Assembly (NCBI RefSeq): GCF_963678635.1 | Contig: NC_087062.1 | Span: 73,313,345-73,377,344, forward strand | DNA: 64,000 bases | Source: Symsagittifera roscoffensis | Lineage: Eukaryota > Xenacoelomorpha > Acoela > Convolutidae | Direction of reading: 5' to 3' | Part shown: positions 61,082 to 64,000 of the stretch, piece by piece | Layout: the number at the start of each line of letters is the position of its first letter | How positions within the stretch are numbered: position 1 is the stretch's first letter | Position numbers and translations under genes: made by a program | The notes under the pieces: model-generated | What the model saw: the letters and a program-made list of their open reading frames with translations, nothing else | The model's database searches: none | What the model was told of the DNA's origin: nothing

Positions 61082-62880
61082 ACCAGTCGTCTCTTCATGA
61101 AATCATAGATGGTTTCCTGGTCTTTTATTTGTGAAGCGGCAAACGAAGTTTATGAAGCTGTATGTAATTGTTATTGATGTCATTTAATTGAAATTGATAA
61201 TTTACGACAGTCTGAAGAAACTAGTTTTACGCGCGTACCATGAGTGCAAGAGAAATATAGATTAACAACAGCTTAAATAATGTTATAATTGTGGTGGTCG
61301 TTGAATGGTTTGAAGTTCGGTATTTTAAATTCAGATTTAATTTAGATCTTAAGAATCGTGTATGAAAATACCCTTATTTTTGCTATTAGGTCTGAATAGC
61401 AAAAATGTGTTGCGCAAAAAAATAGTCTCGTATATTTAAAAAAAATTTTGAGCACGTGTTAGCATAAAGTAACTAGTCACGTGTTTAAAATGTATTGCGC
61501 AAAAAAAACAACTAGAACGACTTCTAATTTCGAAAGTTAGATCTCAATTTTAGGATTTCCCAGCGGAATAAAGAAGTTCACTTATTGATCTTGTTTTCTT
61601 AGATAGGTTAAATTTTATCAATAAAGTGTCAATCATAAGTTCTTGAAATTCAATTAGCTGTAATTTGATATGCTTTTTTCTTCGGCAGCTGAGAATTGTT
61701 TTTTTAAAAACTTTCGATCATTTTTTTCCCGATTTTGTTTGTTCATTTATTATTTCCAATCTTCCGTTCTCAATGTCAAGCAGACGAAATTAGTGATATG
61801 TTCGACAGTGAATAGTTAATGAATACAGTAAATACTAATTTCTTTTCTTTGCAACTGCCAATGAACAAAAAGAAGACATTTGCTTAGCCGTGTGGTTTTT
61901 CAAGTGTCAATGATTTTAGGGAAGACATTTATGCAGGCCGTAAGGAGTTTTTTGTCATTTTCAAAAAATATGTATTTTAAATTTAGTTCGTGCTCAAATT
62001 TGATGCGCGCTTTGACTTTATGCTCTCTGATTTTGAAAGTGGGCTCAATTGTTTAGATTTCCCAGCGGAATAAAATTACCGAATAGTCCACTTATCTCAA
62101 ATTGAGTTAATTTAATCGAAAAGGAGTCAAATCATGAATTTCGAAGAGCTTTAAGGGCATTTTTGTTAAGAAATTGGAAGGTTGAAATTCTTTCCAAAAC
62201 TTTTGCAACTTTCTGTTCGCTAAGTTTTACAGTCATCCCGCTTCAGTTTGATTTTAAGTGGTATGAATTTTCATTTTAATTTGTCATTTCACATTCATTA
62301 GCCAAAAGAAAGATAAATGAACTCTCCATTAGCCTAAAACGAATGCGGCGCAAAAAAATATGTAACTTTTGATTTGAAAAGTGGATTTTAACTTTCAGAT
62401 CTCTTAGCGAAATAAAACAAATGACCGAGTGTGTTTGTTTCAAATTGGGTTTGTTTCAAATTGGTTATTACATTTTTTCTTGCAGCAGAAGGGAATCCTA
62501 ATTTTTTGAAAGAGAATTGTTATGCCCATGGAAAATTTCCAACAACACAAAAGTTTTCACTCTTGCTTATTTTAGAAGAGAAACAACTACGGTATTGGGC
62601 GAAGTTAAACCTTTGAAATTACGCATTTCGTTCGCATCAGTATAACAACTTCAAAAAATATCAAACACGTACCTGCAGCTTTTATCGAGACATACAAAAA
62701 CTTTGGTTCACCCAGTTTTTAACATTTTTTTCAACTTGTTTTTTTTATTCTTAGATAGCGAGGGTATTGCAATCGGGTACTAGACTTTTTTTCCCGTAAA
62801 TAACTTAAGGCACAGGACTCACCTCCAAGATCCTGGATTCATTTTTTTTTTTTTTTTGTAATTTTACCAGCTCGGTTTGT
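61082..62880. other. AT-rich region downstream of RPL37, no gene recognised
   Basis: A variant signal AATATA lies at 61254-61259 and may serve RPL37. Strings of the form GATTTCCCAGCGGAATAAA recur at about 61554-61572 and 62057-62075, with a weaker form near 62399-62416, hinting at a dispersed repeat. No supportable coding frame is seen. Confidence 0.5.
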
Positions 62881-62922
62881 TTACACTTGCGACATACTTG
62901 TGTTTGTAGCCTATTAAGTTTC

Positions 62923-62990
62923 CGTTGCTGAGTTGATAATGTCTGAGACTTAATCACTAGGTCGCAGGTTCGAATCTTGGAGGTAGACGA
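62923..62990 (+). pseudogene. tRNA-like remnant with B box
   Basis: GGTTCGAATC at 62967-62976 is a perfect RNA polymerase III B box and T-arm string. The preceding TTGCTGAGTTGATAATG and GAGACTTAATCAC resemble a D arm and anticodon arm. The arms do not pair fully, so a decayed tRNA or the head of a tRNA-derived SINE is more likely than a functional tRNA. Confidence 0.35.
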
Positions 62991-63575
62991 ATTTTTGCTA
63001 ATTCGAGGCTTATTTGTAGTCTTCTCCCAAGTGTTTGCGAAGCGAAGCTTTGCCTGTAAAATTTCATTTTTGTTTGGGTTTCTTTTTTCTCGGCTTAATA
63101 GGTGTCGGCATATTTTACACCAGTTTAGTGGGCCCCATATTGCATCGTTTTTCGAAAAAAGTTTTGTGTGCGTTTTTGAGGGGGGCGAGCTTAACAATTC
63201 TTTTAATAGTTTTGAATTTTTTTCCGAATTTTTAAATTTTTTTTCGACTTTAAGGGTTTCTGCTCCTGTCATATTAACTCCTGTCAAGTTCTCAGATGGT
63301 ATTTTTTTACAATGTACTGATTTAATTTGTTTTAAGTTTCTAAAGTAGATGTTTTCTCGATTAATTTTTTCGATTTTTTTCCAAAATTTTTGACTATTTT
63401 TTTCCAGTTTTGCATCTCAAGTGGTGCAAAGGTCTGCTTCGCCTCTGTGCTTATGTTTTGCTTATGTTTGTGTTGTATCGCAACTAGTCATCAAATCAGA
63501 GTGAAGATTTTTTTGGTTCAACATCTTGTAAAACAGAATCACTTGAATCATTTGATAGGTTGTTTTCAATGAATT
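62991..63575. other. T-rich non-coding stretch
   Basis: No gene recognised. The element AAGTGGTGCAAAGG..GCTTCGCCTCTGTG at about 63419-63450 matches 51895-51929. Confidence 0.4.
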
Positions 63576-63579
63576 CAGA

Positions 63580-63665
63580 TCTTTTGGCTTTCTAGGTTCA
63601 CTTGGTTCAAAGGCAAAAACTGCAACTAGGATATCAAAGGTCCTCGGTTCGAATCGCGCCATGAC
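63580..63665 (+). pseudogene. Second tRNA-like remnant with B box
   Basis: GGTTCGAATC at 63646-63655 follows GATATCAAAGGTCCTC, in the style of an anticodon arm and variable loop. The ends TGGCTTT and GCGCCA could pair only partly. The A box is poor, so I treat this as a remnant. Confidence 0.3.
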
Positions 63666-64000
63666 CTGCTTTTTTCTAAACGGGAAACACGCCGTTTAAG
63701 AAAAATTATCGGTCTATTAGTTCTCTGCTTGTTTCTTTTTCTTGTATGTAAGGGAATTTCCTTAAAATGTTTTTGATTTTTCCTGTAATAAGTAAGTTTA
63801 GTAAATCTGATTTTTTGGTAATTCTCTATTTAATGTTTTTCGCCAGAAAGTTATTTGGCCTAAATTGTTTAGATTCATGTTTTATCGGCTTAGTGTCATA
63901 AGTTTGCGTCATTAAAAGGAGAGAATCAATTTTCATCCTTTTGTGTGCTTTCGGAGGTCGAGGGAGTAAAATTACGATTTACAGATCTTTCAAAAGTTTT
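63666..64000. other. AT-rich end of window, nothing assigned
   Basis: No coding frame, repeat or signal was supported here. Confidence 0.5.

Noticed and set aside
62923-63665. Two B-box sequences considered as functional tRNA genes
   Set aside because: Acceptor and D arms do not pair properly and A boxes are poor; kept only as tRNA-like remnants.

Overview
This is a stretch of metazoan nuclear DNA. The only host genes I can recognise lie at the right: a tuberin gene (TSC2, 51967-56589), a GON4L/gon-4 gene (56828-60202) and ribosomal protein L37 (60785-61081), all on the + strand and all read without introns across the visible reading frame. The presence of TSC2 and GON4L points to an animal. 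The short distances, the missing introns and the splice-acceptor-like TTTCAG or TCTTCAG just before each start suggest a compact genome, possibly with spliced-leader trans-splicing. I cannot name the phylum.

The left 36.5 kb is made of two related giant Ty3/gypsy-type LTR retrotransposons. Element A (+ strand, 1 to about 11960) is cut by the left edge of the window inside the integrase gene and is full of frameshifts. Element B (- strand, 11961-36496, about 24.5 kb) runs between two direct LTR copies of about 925 bp. It encodes Gag with two CCHC knuckles, protease, reverse transcriptase, RNase H and integrase, followed by an unusual cargo. The first cargo piece, directly after the integrase GPF module, is a macrodomain that aligns without gaps over long blocks to the TARG1/OARD1 type of ADP-ribose hydrolase but lacks its catalytic residues. 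The second is a separate reading frame of about 2,980 codons encoding a coiled coil, a canonical SGNH/GDSL hydrolase domain, a second divergent SGNH-like domain, and about 1,500 further residues I do not recognise. Element A carries the same cargo in the same order, so this is a property of the element family. Element B is defective: eight in-frame stop codons and a short deletion in the integrase core. Its 9-kb accessory frame otherwise shows no frameshift.

The non-coding parts of element B are also structured. Each LTR carries three consecutive hairpins, one with a compensated base-pair change between the two copies. The 3-kb leader before gag has about 15 copies of a CCCTCCGGATT-like motif and further hairpins. 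Element A instead is strongly enriched in the hexamer CTTGAG, in coding and non-coding parts alike.

From 36.5 to 40.4 kb there are LTR-end fragments, a four-unit degenerate tandem repeat and otherwise nothing I can assign. From about 40.4 to 51.8 kb lies a dead CR1/Jockey-like non-LTR retrotransposon whose endonuclease-to-RT section has been amplified into five tandem units of about 2.03-2.08 kb, with a 6,184-bp higher-order repeat inside the array. Beyond RPL37 the last 2.9 kb is AT-rich and holds only two weak tRNA-like B-box segments.
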